Positions 8,428 through 18,394 of a stretch of DNA of 40,385 nucleotides are shown here, in pieces. Origin of the DNA: Candidatus Buchananbacteria bacterium. GTDB taxonomy: Bacteria; Patescibacteriota; Patescibacteriia; CAIXNZ01. The position numbers were made by a program, and so were the translations under genes. The notes under the pieces were generated by a model. The model was not told the DNA's origin. It saw only the letters and a list, made by a program, of their open reading frames with translations, and did not search any database. The DNA lies in assembly GCA_014729025.1 (NCBI GenBank), contig WJKP01000055.1:1-40385 (forward strand). Reading direction: 5' to 3'. The first letter of the stretch is position 1. Each line of letters starts with the position of its first letter.

Positions 8428-8450
8428 AAAAGCATAAATTTTATAAAATT

Positions 8451-9707
8451 ATGGAAAAATATATTATTAATGGCAATAATCAACTGTCAGGTGAAATTAA
8501 AGTTGCCGGTGCGAAAAATTTAGCTTTAAAAATATTTCCGGCAACAATTTTATCAGATCAGCCTTGCCTCATAAAAAATGTGCCGGAAATCGAAGATACA
8601 CTCCGTCTTTGGGAAATTATGGAAGATTTAGGTGTTAAGATTGAAAAAAATCAAACCGGTCAATATACTGTTTCAACCAAAAATATTACTAAAACTGAAT
8701 TAAATAATGAATTGGTTAAAAAATTACGAGCCTCAATTATGTTGGCCGGACCAATGCTGGCTCGCTTTGGCCAGGTTACTTTAGCGCATCCGGGTGGCTG
8801 TATAATCGGCAAAAGACCGATTGATCTCTTTCTTGAAGGTTTTAAAAAACTAGGCGCAGAGATGATTGATAATGGCGAAACTTATACTTTAAAAGCTGAT
8901 AAATTAATCGGTAATAAAATTATCCTGCCCCAAATTAGTGTTACTGTTACTGAAAATTTAATGATGGCTGCAACTTTGGCGCAAGGTACCACTCAAATCA
9001 AAAATGCCGCTATGGAACCGGAAATAAAAGCTTTAGCTGATTATTTAAACCAACAAGGCGCCAAAATTACAGGTGCCGGCACCCCGGAAATAACCATTGA
9101 AGGCGTTGAAAAATTAAATGCCGGTGAATTTAAAATTATTCCTGATCGAATAGAAACAGGCACTTTTACTATTTTAGGCTTAATTACCAATAGTAATATC
9201 AAAATAACCGATTGTCAGCCTGAACATATTGAAAATCTCCTTTATTCATTAAAAAAAGCTAATGCTCAATTGGAAATCGGTTCTGATTATATTATTACTA
9301 AACCCTCAAAATTAATCGCGACCAATATTATAACTCATGAATATCCAGGTTTCCCTACTGATTTACAAGCACCTTTTACTGTTTTAATGACCCAAGCAAA
9401 AGGTTTAAGCCTGATTCATGAAACAATTTTTGACGGTCGGCTTTTTTATACTGACATACTCAACCAAATGGGGGCTAATATAATTATGTGCGATCCTCAT
9501 CGAATCGTTATCCAAGGTCCGACTCAATTATATGGCAGAAATGTTGTTAGTCCTGATCTACGTGCTGGTATAGCATTAGTATTAGCTGCCTTAGCTGCTC
9601 AAGGCACAACGGTAATAGAAAACATTTATCAAATTAATCGCGGCTATGAAAATATTACTGAAAGATTACAAAAACTTGGTGCCGATATTAAACAAATTAA
9701 CCAATAA
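8451..9707 (+). CDS. murA: UDP-N-acetylglucosamine 1-carboxyvinyltransferase
   Basis: INGNNQLSGEIKVAGAKNLALKI, catalytic loop HPGGCIIGKRPIDLF, PGFPTDLQAPF, DLRAGIALVLAALAA. Confidence 0.95.
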   Translation: MEKYIINGNNQLSGEIKVAGAKNLALKIFPATILSDQPCLIKNVPEIEDTLRLWEIMEDLGVKIEKNQTGQYTVSTKNITKTELNNELVKKLRASIMLAGPMLARFGQVTLAHPGGCIIGKRPIDLFLEGFKKLGAEMIDNGETYTLKADKLIGNKIILPQISVTVTENLMMAATLAQGTTQIKNAAMEPEIKALADYLNQQGAKITGAGTPEITIEGVEKLNAGEFKIIPDRIETGTFTILGLITNSNIKITDCQPEHIENLLYSLKKANAQLEIGSDYIITKPSKLIATNIITHEYPGFPTDLQAPFTVLMTQAKGLSLIHETIFDGRLFYTDILNQMGANIIMCDPHRIVIQGPTQLYGRNVVSPDLRAGIALVLAALAAQGTTVIENIYQINRGYENITERLQKLGADIKQINQ

Positions 9708-9709
9708 TT

Positions 9710-11089
9710 ATGACTCTAATACAAAGAAGAATCATCATGATCATTTTTATTTTGGCTTTTTTTATTTTAGCTCCAATTTTAATTTTTTATGCTTCTGGTT
9801 ATCGTTTTGATCTTAAAAGAAAAAAAGTTTTAAGAACCGGAACCTTAATGGTAGAAGCCAAAGACATTAAAGATGCCCAGCTTTATATCAATGATCAGCG
9901 TTACGAAAAACCGTTTGATAAAAAAATATTTATTTACAACCTATTACCCGGCGAATATAATATTAAATTGACTAAAGAAGGCTATTATTCCTGGTCAAAA
10001 AAAATCACTATTAATAGCGGATTAACCACTTTTGCCAAAGATGTCATCCTATTTCAAGACAATATACCTTTGCAAATTATTGACGGACAAATTAGTAATT
10101 TTAAAATTTCACCTGATTGGCAAAAAATTATTTATGTTATCCAAAAACAACCTTTTTCCGAATTGTATGTTTATGATTTAAATAACAAAAATAATACTTT
10201 ACTTTATCGTATTTCACAAATCAATAAAATAAAATTAAGCTGGGCAGCCAGTAGTAAAAAAATATTATTTAATTTTAATGACAATTATTTGGTTTTTGAT
10301 GTTAATAATACAAATCAAGCCAAAGATTTAAATCAGCTTCTTGATTTTCAGCCCCAAAAAATAAACTGGGACATTTCAAGTGATAATTTACTTTATGCCA
10401 ATAAGCAAAAATCTATTTGGCAAATTGATTTGGTCAGTCAAACCAGTCAGCTTTTATTTGAAACGGAAAAAAATATAAATCCTGAATTTTTTATTGAAGC
10501 AAATGATATTTTTTATATTCAGCGAGAAGATAATCGTGATGTTTTGTTTAAATACAATTTAAATTTTAATACCAACAAAAAAATTAGCGCGCTAAATAGA
10601 TCGGATAATTATAAATTTATTGAAAGCAGTAATAATTTCATAGGTTTGCTGGATTTGGATTTGCAAAAATTATTTTTAATTCAAAAAGTCATAACTGATC
10701 GGGAAACCAATATTAGCCGTGAAGAGCCAATCCAGGAATTTGATGCCAAACATGCCGTATGGGATAATAATGAAAAACAACTTTTGATTTATAATGATTT
10801 TGAAATTACCACTTATAATACCGGGACAGGTGAAAAAACATTTATAAACCGTTACGGTCAAGAAATAAAAAAAATTGACTGGTATCCGAACTTGAATTAT
10901 ATAATAATTTTATTTGAAACTAAAATAGAAATAATTGACTTGATTTTAGGTAATGGTGTGAGAAATTCTACGCAATTAGTAGAATTTGATCAGCTTAATG
11001 ATTTTTATCTGGATGAAAAAGGAGAAAATATTTATTTTAACGGCCAAATCGGCAAACAGCAAGGAATTTATCGCCTGGAAATAAAATAA
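9710..11089 (+). CDS. membrane-anchored PEGA-domain protein with predicted beta-propeller-like region
   Basis: N-terminal TM; LYINDQRYEKPFDKKIFIYNLLPGEYNIKLTKEGYYSWSKKITI is PEGA-like. Confidence 0.7.
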   Translation: MTLIQRRIIMIIFILAFFILAPILIFYASGYRFDLKRKKVLRTGTLMVEAKDIKDAQLYINDQRYEKPFDKKIFIYNLLPGEYNIKLTKEGYYSWSKKITINSGLTTFAKDVILFQDNIPLQIIDGQISNFKISPDWQKIIYVIQKQPFSELYVYDLNNKNNTLLYRISQINKIKLSWAASSKKILFNFNDNYLVFDVNNTNQAKDLNQLLDFQPQKINWDISSDNLLYANKQKSIWQIDLVSQTSQLLFETEKNINPEFFIEANDIFYIQREDNRDVLFKYNLNFNTNKKISALNRSDNYKFIESSNNFIGLLDLDLQKLFLIQKVITDRETNISREEPIQEFDAKHAVWDNNEKQLLIYNDFEITTYNTGTGEKTFINRYGQEIKKIDWYPNLNYIIILFETKIEIIDLILGNGVRNSTQLVEFDQLNDFYLDEKGENIYFNGQIGKQQGIYRLEIK

Positions 11090-11100
11090 TATAAATAATA

Positions 11101-11133
11101 AAAAAAAAATCGCTTCAATAAGCGATTTTTTTT
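11101..11133. terminator. bidirectional rho-independent terminator between convergent genes
   Basis: aaaaaATCGCTTcaatAAGCGATttttttt. Confidence 0.85.
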
Positions 11134-11162
11134 ATTTAACTGGATTTTATATTTTAAATATT

Positions 11163-11876
11163 TTACTTTTGCGCCATTTTCAAATTAGCTTGTAATAAAG
11201 TCGAAAAAGTATCAAGATCAAACCAATCTTTTTTCAAAATATTATAGCCTAACTGATTTCTTTTCAAATAATAATTATTAACATCAGTAATTTCCAACTC
11301 CCCCCGAAAAGACGGCTGTAAATCATCGATAATTTGCCAGATTTGATTATCATACAGATATAAACCAGTAACTGCCAAATTTGATTTGGGTGAAACTGGT
11401 TTTTCTTCAAAATCAATTATTTTATTATCTTTAATAATCGCAATATCAAATTTTTCCGGCTGCTTGACTTCTTTGAGAAAAATCCTGGCCCCTTGATTTT
11501 GCTTTTCAAAATTTGAAATTATTTCAGTAATATCATCTTCTATAATATTATCGCCCAAGACAGCTACAATTTTTTCGCCTTTGGTCAATTTTTTACACGT
11601 TCGCAAAGCATCGGCAATACCGGCTGCTTGTTTTTGTACCACAAAATTAAAATTAACATTGGAAAATTTGCCATTGCCAGTTAAAAGTTTTTTAAATGAA
11701 TCTAGATTTTCTTTACCAGAAACAATAATAATATCTTTCAATCCAGCGTTAACTAAAGTATTTAACGGATAATAAATCATTGGCTTATTATAAACCAATA
11801 ATAAATGTTTATTAACCACTTTAGTTACCGGATAAAGCCTAGTACCGGCGCCACCGGCTAAAATTATACCTTTCAT
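11163..11876 (-). CDS. nucleotidyltransferase, glucose-1-phosphate thymidylyltransferase-like paralogue
   Basis: MKGIILAGGAGTRLYPVTKVVNKHLLLVYNKPMIYYPLNTL; AVLGDNIIEDD; FRGELEITDVNNYYL. Confidence 0.85.
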   Translation of the reverse strand: MKGIILAGGAGTRLYPVTKVVNKHLLLVYNKPMIYYPLNTLVNAGLKDIIIVSGKENLDSFKKLLTGNGKFSNVNFNFVVQKQAAGIADALRTCKKLTKGEKIVAVLGDNIIEDDITEIISNFEKQNQGARIFLKEVKQPEKFDIAIIKDNKIIDFEEKPVSPKSNLAVTGLYLYDNQIWQIIDDLQPSFRGELEITDVNNYYLKRNQLGYNILKKDWFDLDTFSTLLQANLKMAQK

Positions 11877-11892
11877 AATAATAAAACTATTT

Positions 11893-12618
11893 TTAGATAA
11901 TCAATTTATCCTGAAGTTTGTTTTTAGCTAAATTTTGCGCCTCCAAAAGACTGTCAAAAGTTCCGGCATCAATCCAATCGCCTTTAACCATAGCCATATC
12001 TAACTCGCCTTTTTGCAAATACCAGTTTTGAATATCAGTAATTTCCAATTCTCCTCTAGGACTTGGCTGTAAATTTTTAGCTATTTCAACAACCCGCTGA
12101 TCAAAAATATAAAGCCCGGTTAAAGCATGGCTGCTTACCCATTCCTGTGGCTTTTCTTTAATTTCAATTACTTTCATGTTTTTATCAAATTTTACCACAC
12201 CAAACCGTTCCGGATCATGAACTTCTTTGGCAAAAACTTTACCGCCTTTTTTAAAATTTTTAATTTCATCTGTAAAATCATCTTCAAAAATATTATCGCC
12301 CAAAATCATAGTAACGTCTTCTTCATCTATGAAATTTTCACCAATAATAAAAGCTTCAGCCAACCCCCCGGGTTTATCCTGAATTTCATAAGTAAATTTA
12401 ACACCAAAATCCTTACCGCTGCCCAATAAATTCAAATAATCACCAGCCCGTTCAGGTGAAACAATAATTAAAATTTCCTTAATACCGGCTTTTATTAAAG
12501 TATTTAAGGGATAATAAATCATGGGCCTGTTATAAACGGGCAGTAATTGTTTTGATGTAACTTTTGTACAAGGCCGCAATCTAGTTGCTGCCCCGCCTGA
12601 TAAAATAATACCTCTCAT
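11893..12618 (-). CDS. rmlA: glucose-1-phosphate thymidylyltransferase (RmlA-like)
   Basis: MRGIILSGGAATRLRPCTKVTSKQLLPVYNRPMIYYPL; MILGDNIFEDDF; PRGELEITDIQNWYL. Confidence 0.85.
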   Translation of the reverse strand: MRGIILSGGAATRLRPCTKVTSKQLLPVYNRPMIYYPLNTLIKAGIKEILIIVSPERAGDYLNLLGSGKDFGVKFTYEIQDKPGGLAEAFIIGENFIDEEDVTMILGDNIFEDDFTDEIKNFKKGGKVFAKEVHDPERFGVVKFDKNMKVIEIKEKPQEWVSSHALTGLYIFDQRVVEIAKNLQPSPRGELEITDIQNWYLQKGELDMAMVKGDWIDAGTFDSLLEAQNLAKNKLQDKLII

Positions 12619-12641
12619 AAATTTAGCTTATAGCTTATAGC

Positions 12642-12687
12642 AAATAGCTAATAGTATCGACTATTAATCATATGCCATTAGCTATTT
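12642..12687. repeat. inverted repeat between rmlD and rmlA
   Basis: AAATAGCTAA (12642-12651)/TTAGCTATTT (12678-12687), with internal AATAGT/ACTATT. Confidence 0.5.
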
Positions 12688-13533
12688 AACTTTTTCCAAA
12701 TATTCAGATAAGGCTTCCTGCCAATTCCTTAATTGCGGCAATTTAGTATTAATCAAAGCTGAATAAGCTGGACGCTGAGCCGGTCGAGAAAACTCGGCAG
12801 TAGTGCATGGCTGTAAATTAATTTTAATCTCAGCCAATTCAAAAATTTTTCGAGTAAAATCATACCAAGAAATTCCACCGGTTTGTGTCTCATTTATTAT
12901 ATGATAACTGCCAAAATCCAAATTATTATCTAAAATATATCTAATTTGTCTGGCCAAGTCAATTGTCAAAGTCGGTTTGCCAAACTGATCATTAACCACT
13001 TTTAAACTATCGTTTTCTTGAGCTAATTTTAACATGGTTTCTACAAAATTTTTACCATTTTTACCATATAACCAAGAAGTTCTAATTAAATAATATTTAT
13101 CAATTTTTTCCTGTAAAAGCAACTCACCTTTTAATTTTGACTGGCCATAAATATTTAAAGGTCCAATTTCTTGAGAATCTTCTTCATAACCATCTTTATT
13201 CTGACCATTAAAAATATAATCCGTAGAAATATGTATTAAAATCGCATCAAGCTTTTTAGTTATTTCAGCCAAATAACCGACGGCCGAACCATTAACCTGC
13301 ATGGCCAAATCCTGATTTGTTTCACAGCCGTCAACATCAGTATAAGCAGCGCAATTAATAACAATATCCGGTTTTAAATTTTTAATTTTAGAATTAATCT
13401 GATTTTGATCAGTAATATCAATTTCCGGCTGGTCCCATAAAATCAAATTGAAATCAGCTAAAAACTTGGCCATGTCTTGACCTAGCATCCCCCTGGAACC
13501 AATAATAAGGATTTTCTTATTCATATATAGCAA
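12682..13533 (-). CDS. rmlD: dTDP-4-dehydrorhamnose reductase
   Basis: KKILIIGSRGMLGQDMAKFL; PDIVINCAAYTDVDGCE; STDYIFNG; YGQSKLKGE; RTSWLYG. Confidence 0.93.
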   Translation of the reverse strand: MLYMNKKILIIGSRGMLGQDMAKFLADFNLILWDQPEIDITDQNQINSKIKNLKPDIVINCAAYTDVDGCETNQDLAMQVNGSAVGYLAEITKKLDAILIHISTDYIFNGQNKDGYEEDSQEIGPLNIYGQSKLKGELLLQEKIDKYYLIRTSWLYGKNGKNFVETMLKLAQENDSLKVVNDQFGKPTLTIDLARQIRYILDNNLDFGSYHIINETQTGGISWYDFTRKIFELAEIKINLQPCTTAEFSRPAQRPAYSALINTKLPQLRNWQEALSEYLEKVK

Positions 13534-13608
13534 TTTTAAACTATTTTAAATAATTTGACAAACTACAACACTTTAATTTTTTATAAAATTAAGCTATAAT
13601 TTTAAATA

Positions 13609-13663
13609 GAAAAAGCCCTTCGTCTTTTCATTGTTGATAATACAATGTTTAACAAAGGGCTTT
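13609..13663 (-). terminator. terminator whose 5' arm lies in the 3' end of the upstream CDS
   Basis: Minus strand AAAGCCCTT ... AAGGGCTTTTT with nested CATTGT/ACAATG hairpin. Confidence 0.75.
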
Positions 13664-14071
13664 GACGCTAAAAGGGTCTTCACCATCATCGTCATCCGTA
13701 GAAGGATGAGCAAGTCGTTCCTTAACATTAAGGACAATTTGCAGGTTGATGATTGGAGACCAATCATACAAAGGAAAGTTGCTTTGTGCTTCTAGCGCAT
13801 AAATCCGAGCAAAAAGGATAATCTCCTTTTGCCGAGATAGATTTGCCTCTTCTTCATAGAGTTTGGCCAAAATACCATTGATTATTGACAACCTGGCCGG
13901 ATCCTGTTCAAGCAGCCAATTAACTACGTCCGTAAAAGATTGCTGTTCCCTTCTAAGAGAAAAGTCAGCAACAATCTCTTCAAACTTCTGATGATTAAAA
14001 TCATCATTCAGTTGCTTGATCTTGTTTATAAAGTACTCTTCTTCAAAGTCGTCATAAAATATGCGCGCCAA
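13649..14071 (-). CDS. hypothetical protein, probable TTG start
   Basis: aaaaaggaggtgataaaaTTGGCGCGC; MARIFYDDFEEEYFINKIKQ... The track start (14080) lies inside the SD. Confidence 0.75.
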   Translation of the reverse strand: MARIFYDDFEEEYFINKIKQLNDDFNHQKFEEIVADFSLRREQQSFTDVVNWLLEQDPARLSIINGILAKLYEEEANLSRQKEIILFARIYALEAQSNFPLYDWSPIINLQIVLNVKERLAHPSTDDDDGEDPFSVKALC

Positions 14072-14104
14072 TTTTATCACCTCCTTTTTGTTTTCTTATA
14101 TTTA

Positions 14105-14133
14105 AGAATACCGCAAAAACAATCCTTTGTCAA
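14105..14133 (-). promoter_or_regulatory. promoter for the 14071->13649 gene
   Basis: Minus strand TTGACA, 17-nt spacer, TATTCT. Confidence 0.7.
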
Positions 14134-14142
14134 TGAAAACTG

Positions 14143-14171
14143 TTGACAAATTTATAAAAAAATGATATAAT
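14143..14171 (+). promoter_or_regulatory. promoter for the 14226 gene
   Basis: TTGACA (14143-14148), 17-nt spacer, TATAAT (14166-14171). Confidence 0.8.
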
Positions 14172-14225
14172 TATATTATAAATACAATAATTTTAATTAA
14201 ATTTTTATTCTTAATTTTAATAAAT

Positions 14226-14837
14226 ATGAACTTTGAATCTATGCCAAACAATCAACCGCAAAATCCCTCAGATGAGGGCATTGAATTACCACCAGAAGCC
14301 TTATCTGGCGAACCAGGTGATAAAGTACCTGGTCTGGAAACTGAAGAAGAAAAAGAAGGTGTAACCGGAGGAACAATGGAAGCTATGCAAAAATTCAGCG
14401 ACTGGGAAAAAGATATTGAAGAATTATCACCAGAAGATATGCCTGAATTTATCAGCAAATTAGGTCAAGAAATGAAAGATGATAAATTGCTAAAAACATA
14501 TCCGGAACTCAGATTTAATTATTTAAATGTCCGAGCCAAAGCTTTGCAAAAAGCCGGGCCACTTGCTTTGGATATATTAAGCAAACCAGGTGAAAAACCA
14601 ATTGATAGTGTTTTACAAGAAATGAAACAAGCCAGAGAAACTAAAAACACAAAGGTTAAAAAATATATCTATGAAAAAAATGAAAATGATTTAAGTGCTA
14701 TTATTAATGGTTATGAGGCACAATTAGCCAGTCCTGATATTTTACCGGCTCAAAAAGAAAAAACAGAAAGTGATTTAAAAGATGCCAAAGAATTAAAAGA
14801 TACTGTTGAACAATTTAAAAGTAACACTATACAATAA
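14226..14837 (+). CDS. hypothetical acidic protein
   Basis: Promoter and terminator bounded ORF, 203 aa; family not recognised. Confidence 0.8.
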   Translation: MNFESMPNNQPQNPSDEGIELPPEALSGEPGDKVPGLETEEEKEGVTGGTMEAMQKFSDWEKDIEELSPEDMPEFISKLGQEMKDDKLLKTYPELRFNYLNVRAKALQKAGPLALDILSKPGEKPIDSVLQEMKQARETKNTKVKKYIYEKNENDLSAIINGYEAQLASPDILPAQKEKTESDLKDAKELKDTVEQFKSNTIQ

Positions 14838-14838
14838 A

Positions 14839-14870
14839 AAAGAAGAGATCCATCAATGGGTCTCTTCTTT
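14839..14870 (+). terminator. rho-independent terminator
   Basis: AAGAAGAGAtCC atcaat GGgTCTCTTCTT TT. Confidence 0.85.
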
Positions 14871-15361
14871 TATTTCTGATTTTTATATTTTAATTTACGT
14901 ATTTTCTCATGATGATAATATAAATACAATAACCAAGTTGCAATTATAACACCAATAGAATCAATAAATACATCTTTATAATTCCCCACTCTGCCTTGCA
15001 CCAATGTTTGATGATATTCATCAGATATCGCATATAAAACAGCAAAAACAAAAGCCCAAAACAAATCCCAGTAAATATATCTTTTTTCAGTATATTTAAG
15101 GATCCTGAAAATCAAAAAAGTCAAAACGCCAAATTCAAAAATATGAGCAAATTTTCTAATAATCCAACCCCATTCATCAGTTGCTGATAAAAAAATCAGC
15201 GGTTGAGAAGATAAATAATAAATACCCCCTGCCCAAATAATCAATAATAACCATTTTTCAAATTTTTTAAATTTTTTATTAGCTAAAATTAATTGAGCTT
15301 TTTCATGCTTAATTATTCTTTTGACTTTTGGGACTATCTTGTCGTAAATTTTATTAAACAT
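14870..15361 (-). CDS. VanZ-like family membrane protein
   Basis: LSSQP ... DEWGWIIRKFAHIFEFGVLTFLIFR ... SDEYHQTLVQGRVGNYKDVFIDSIGVIIA. ATG at 15361 slightly overlaps rmlB, more plausible than the track start. Confidence 0.85.
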   Translation of the reverse strand: MFNKIYDKIVPKVKRIIKHEKAQLILANKKFKKFEKWLLLIIWAGGIYYLSSQPLIFLSATDEWGWIIRKFAHIFEFGVLTFLIFRILKYTEKRYIYWDLFWAFVFAVLYAISDEYHQTLVQGRVGNYKDVFIDSIGVIIATWLLYLYYHHEKIRKLKYKNQK

Positions 15362-16367
15362 TGCCTTGATATTGTTTTTTATAATATTCCTGATAATCAC
15401 CTGATTTCACATTTTGCCACCATTGCCGGTTATTTTTATACCAATCAATTGTTTGGGCTAACCCTTGCTCTAAGCTGATTTGAGGTTGCCAACCCAACTC
15501 ATTTTTAGCTTTACTATAGTCCATGGCATAACGCAAATCATGTCCCGGACGATCTTCAATAAATTCAATCATCTCATCACCTTTATCCATTAATTTAAGG
15601 ATCTTTTTTGTTAATTCGATATTGGTTATTTCCCCATTACCACCCAAGCAATAAGTTTCGCCAATTTTACCTTTTTTAATAATAAAATCAACTCCACGAT
15701 TATGATCATCAACATAAATCCAGTCACGTATATTTTTACCGTCACCATACAACGGAACCCTTTTACCTTCAAGCAAATTAGTAATAAAAAGTGGAATCAT
15801 TTTTTCCGGAAAATGATAAGGTCCGTAATTATTGGAACAATTAGAAATGGTAACCGGCAAGCCATGGGTGTGATAATAAGCTCTCACCAAATGATCAGCG
15901 GCTGCCTTGGATGCTGAATATGGATTACGGGGATTATATGGCGATTTTTCTGTAAAAGCTTTGCCAGCCAAACTCAAGTCACCAAAGACTTCATCGGTAG
16001 AAATATGATGAAACCTGACACCTCCATTATTTTTAGCAGCATCCAATAAAGACAGAGCGCCTTCAACATTAGTTCGGACAAAATCCCTGGAAGACATCAA
16101 AGAACGATCAACGTGACTTTCAGCAGCAAAATGAACAATTAAATCAACCTTGTCACTGATCAATTCATTAACCAAATCAAAATCACAAATATCACCTTTA
16201 ATAAATTTATAATTCTGATTATTTTTAAGATCCTTTAAATTTTCCAGATTTCCGGCATAAGTCAGCTTATCCAAATTAACTATAAAATCATCCGGATAAT
16301 TTTTTAGCCAGTAATTTATAAAATTTGAGCCTATAAACCCGGCTCCGCCGGTAACTAATAGTTTCAT
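15354..16367 (-). CDS. rmlB: dTDP-glucose 4,6-dehydratase
   Basis: KLLVTGGAGFIGSNFINYWL; FAAESHVDRS; STDEVFGDL; YSASKAAADHLVRAYYHTHGLPVTISNCSNNYGPYHFPEKMIPLFI. Confidence 0.96.
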   Translation of the reverse strand: MKLLVTGGAGFIGSNFINYWLKNYPDDFIVNLDKLTYAGNLENLKDLKNNQNYKFIKGDICDFDLVNELISDKVDLIVHFAAESHVDRSLMSSRDFVRTNVEGALSLLDAAKNNGGVRFHHISTDEVFGDLSLAGKAFTEKSPYNPRNPYSASKAAADHLVRAYYHTHGLPVTISNCSNNYGPYHFPEKMIPLFITNLLEGKRVPLYGDGKNIRDWIYVDDHNRGVDFIIKKGKIGETYCLGGNGEITNIELTKKILKLMDKGDEMIEFIEDRPGHDLRYAMDYSKAKNELGWQPQISLEQGLAQTIDWYKNNRQWWQNVKSGDYQEYYKKQYQGNV

Positions 16368-16499
16368 ATTTTTTTATCTAAGCGCTTTGGGGGATTGGGC
16401 ATTGAATAAAATGCTCAAAGCTTATTGTTCATAGCCCAGAGCTCATTATTATGTTAAAATATAAGTATAACTTATCATAAAAATTTATTAAAATCAATT

Positions 16500-16976
16500 A
16501 TGAAAATTGCTATTCGCAAGGGATTTAGTTTTGGATTAACCTCAGCTGTGATTACCACTTTGGGAATTATAGTCGGGTTAAGCGCTTCCACACAATCAAA
16601 AGTAGCAGTAGTTGCCGGTATTTTATCAATCGCGATTGCTGATGCTTTTTCAGATGCTTTGGGCATTCATATTTCTGAAGAATCAGAATTAAATAAAGCC
16701 CCCAAAAACCAATGGCTAGCCGCTTTATCAGCTTTTTTAACAAAATTTATTTTTGCTTTAACTTTTATTTTACCGATTTTATTTTTAACCGATGAACAAG
16801 CCATTATTATCAGTCTAATCTGGGGACTGGGCCTTTTAACAATATTTTCATATTATTTGGCTAAAAAACAAAAAATCCAGCCCTGGAAAGCCATTGCTGA
16901 ACATGTTTTAATTGCCATTGCTGTAATTACCATAACTCAATTGGTCGGTCAATGGATTCGTCAATTTTTCATTTAA
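16500..16976 (+). CDS. VIT1/CCC1-like membrane transporter
   Basis: FGLTSAVITTLGIIVGLSASTQSK and multiple TM segments resemble the VIT family. Confidence 0.7.
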   Translation: MKIAIRKGFSFGLTSAVITTLGIIVGLSASTQSKVAVVAGILSIAIADAFSDALGIHISEESELNKAPKNQWLAALSAFLTKFIFALTFILPILFLTDEQAIIISLIWGLGLLTIFSYYLAKKQKIQPWKAIAEHVLIAIAVITITQLVGQWIRQFFI

Positions 16977-17424
16977 TTAAATTCAAATTATCATTAATTA
17001 TAATCGGCTGCATGCCCTTGATTTCTTCATAATAAGAAATTTTCCTTGGAATCGGGTTTAAAAGATAAATCGGCTTTTTCAACCAGCAAGCAATACCCAT
17101 TTCCATTAAAGTATTCCCGCCGATATAACCGGGAATATTATTTTTGTCATAATTTAAAACCAAGATACAATCAGCCTGATTAACTTTATCAAAATGCCAA
17201 ATAATAGCTTCGTTTTTTCTCTGCCAAACCCAATTATCATTATCACCTCTTTCAATCATGCTTTTACGAACTTGATAATATTCTTCAACTGAAATAAAAT
17301 CACCCACCTCATTTTTCACTTGATGCGGTGGAATTAAAACTTGATGGCCAATAGCTTCAAGTTTTTCTTTTACCGCAATAATCTGCGGCCAAAATTTAAT
17401 TGATGCGCAAATAGTGATAATCAT
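16969..17424 (-). CDS. nucleoside 2-deoxyribosyltransferase-like protein
   Basis: MIITICASIKF ... ADCILVLNYDKNNIPGYIGGNTLMEMGIACWLKKPIYLLNPIP. Confidence 0.6.
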   Translation of the reverse strand: MIITICASIKFWPQIIAVKEKLEAIGHQVLIPPHQVKNEVGDFISVEEYYQVRKSMIERGDNDNWVWQRKNEAIIWHFDKVNQADCILVLNYDKNNIPGYIGGNTLMEMGIACWLKKPIYLLNPIPRKISYYEEIKGMQPIIINDNLNLIK

Positions 17425-17425
17425 C

Positions 17426-17944
17426 TTATCGATATTCAATTAAATCATTATTGTCTCTTAAAATTTTATTTTCCAATTTTTCATTAGGATCAGGATAACC
17501 AATCAATAACATGCAGATTGGCATGTTATTTTCTGGTATAGAAAATAAATCTTGAATTTCTTTTGCCCGTAAAGAATCATCTGGGTTGTAAGCTGACAAA
17601 TAAACGCTACCTAAACCCAAAGCATGAATAGCCAAAGCCATGTTTTGAGCAGCAATAACACCATCTTCAACAAATCTAGATGGCGATTTGTCTTTATCCA
17701 CACAAATTAATAATATAAAATCACAGGACAAAACTATTGGTTTATTCTCTTCATAACCCGTTTCAGCAAATTTTCCTTTTAATTTTTTATCTCTAATAAT
17801 ATAAAACTGCCAAGGCTGACAATCATGAGAAGAAGGCGCACATTTGCCTGTCTCAATAATTTTGCCAATTAAATCATCAGGAACTTCTTTGGCTAAAAAT
17901 TTTCGCTTTGATCTCCTTGATTTTATGCATTCAAATGTTTCCAT
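17426..17944 (-). CDS. nitroreductase family protein
   Basis: FECIKSRRSKRKF; APSSHDCQPWQFYIIRD; AAQNMALAIHALGLGSVYL. Confidence 0.92.
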   Translation of the reverse strand: METFECIKSRRSKRKFLAKEVPDDLIGKIIETGKCAPSSHDCQPWQFYIIRDKKLKGKFAETGYEENKPIVLSCDFILLICVDKDKSPSRFVEDGVIAAQNMALAIHALGLGSVYLSAYNPDDSLRAKEIQDLFSIPENNMPICMLLIGYPDPNEKLENKILRDNNDLIEYR

Positions 17945-17970
17945 AGATTAATATATTGGTAATTAAGGCT

Positions 17971-18375
17971 TTAAATTTCTATTTTTTTTCTTAATCGCTT
18001 TTTTTCTGAAATCTTTTTCTTTTGCCGGATTCTTTTTTCTTTATCTATTTTACTGGGCTTAGTCGGGATGCGTTTTTTTTGCGGCTGCAAAGCCTGATTA
18101 ACCAAATTATTTAACTTTGTAATTGCTTCTTTCCGATTCTGAGCTTGAGAACGTTGAGCTTGAGCTGAGATAACCAATTCGCCTTTTTCATTAATCCGAT
18201 TATAAAGTTTATGCAAAATCTTATATTTTTGCTCGGACGTTAAAATTGGCGAATTATAAACATCCCATTTTAATGTTACTTTTGTGCTGGTTTTATTCAA
18301 ATATTGTCCGCCCTTTCCCCTACTGCGAGAAAAAGTTATTAATAACTCGTTTTCCGGCACCTTAAACTCAGGCAT
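17971..18375 (-). CDS. ArfB/ICT1-like GGQ peptidyl-tRNA hydrolase (ribosome rescue)
   Basis: MPEFKVPENELLITFSRSRGKGGQYLNKTSTKVTLKW plus lysine/arginine-rich C-terminal tail. Confidence 0.85.
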   Translation of the reverse strand: MPEFKVPENELLITFSRSRGKGGQYLNKTSTKVTLKWDVYNSPILTSEQKYKILHKLYNRINEKGELVISAQAQRSQAQNRKEAITKLNNLVNQALQPQKKRIPTKPSKIDKEKRIRQKKKISEKKRLRKKIEI

Positions 18376-18394
18376 AAATTTATTTAAAAATAGT

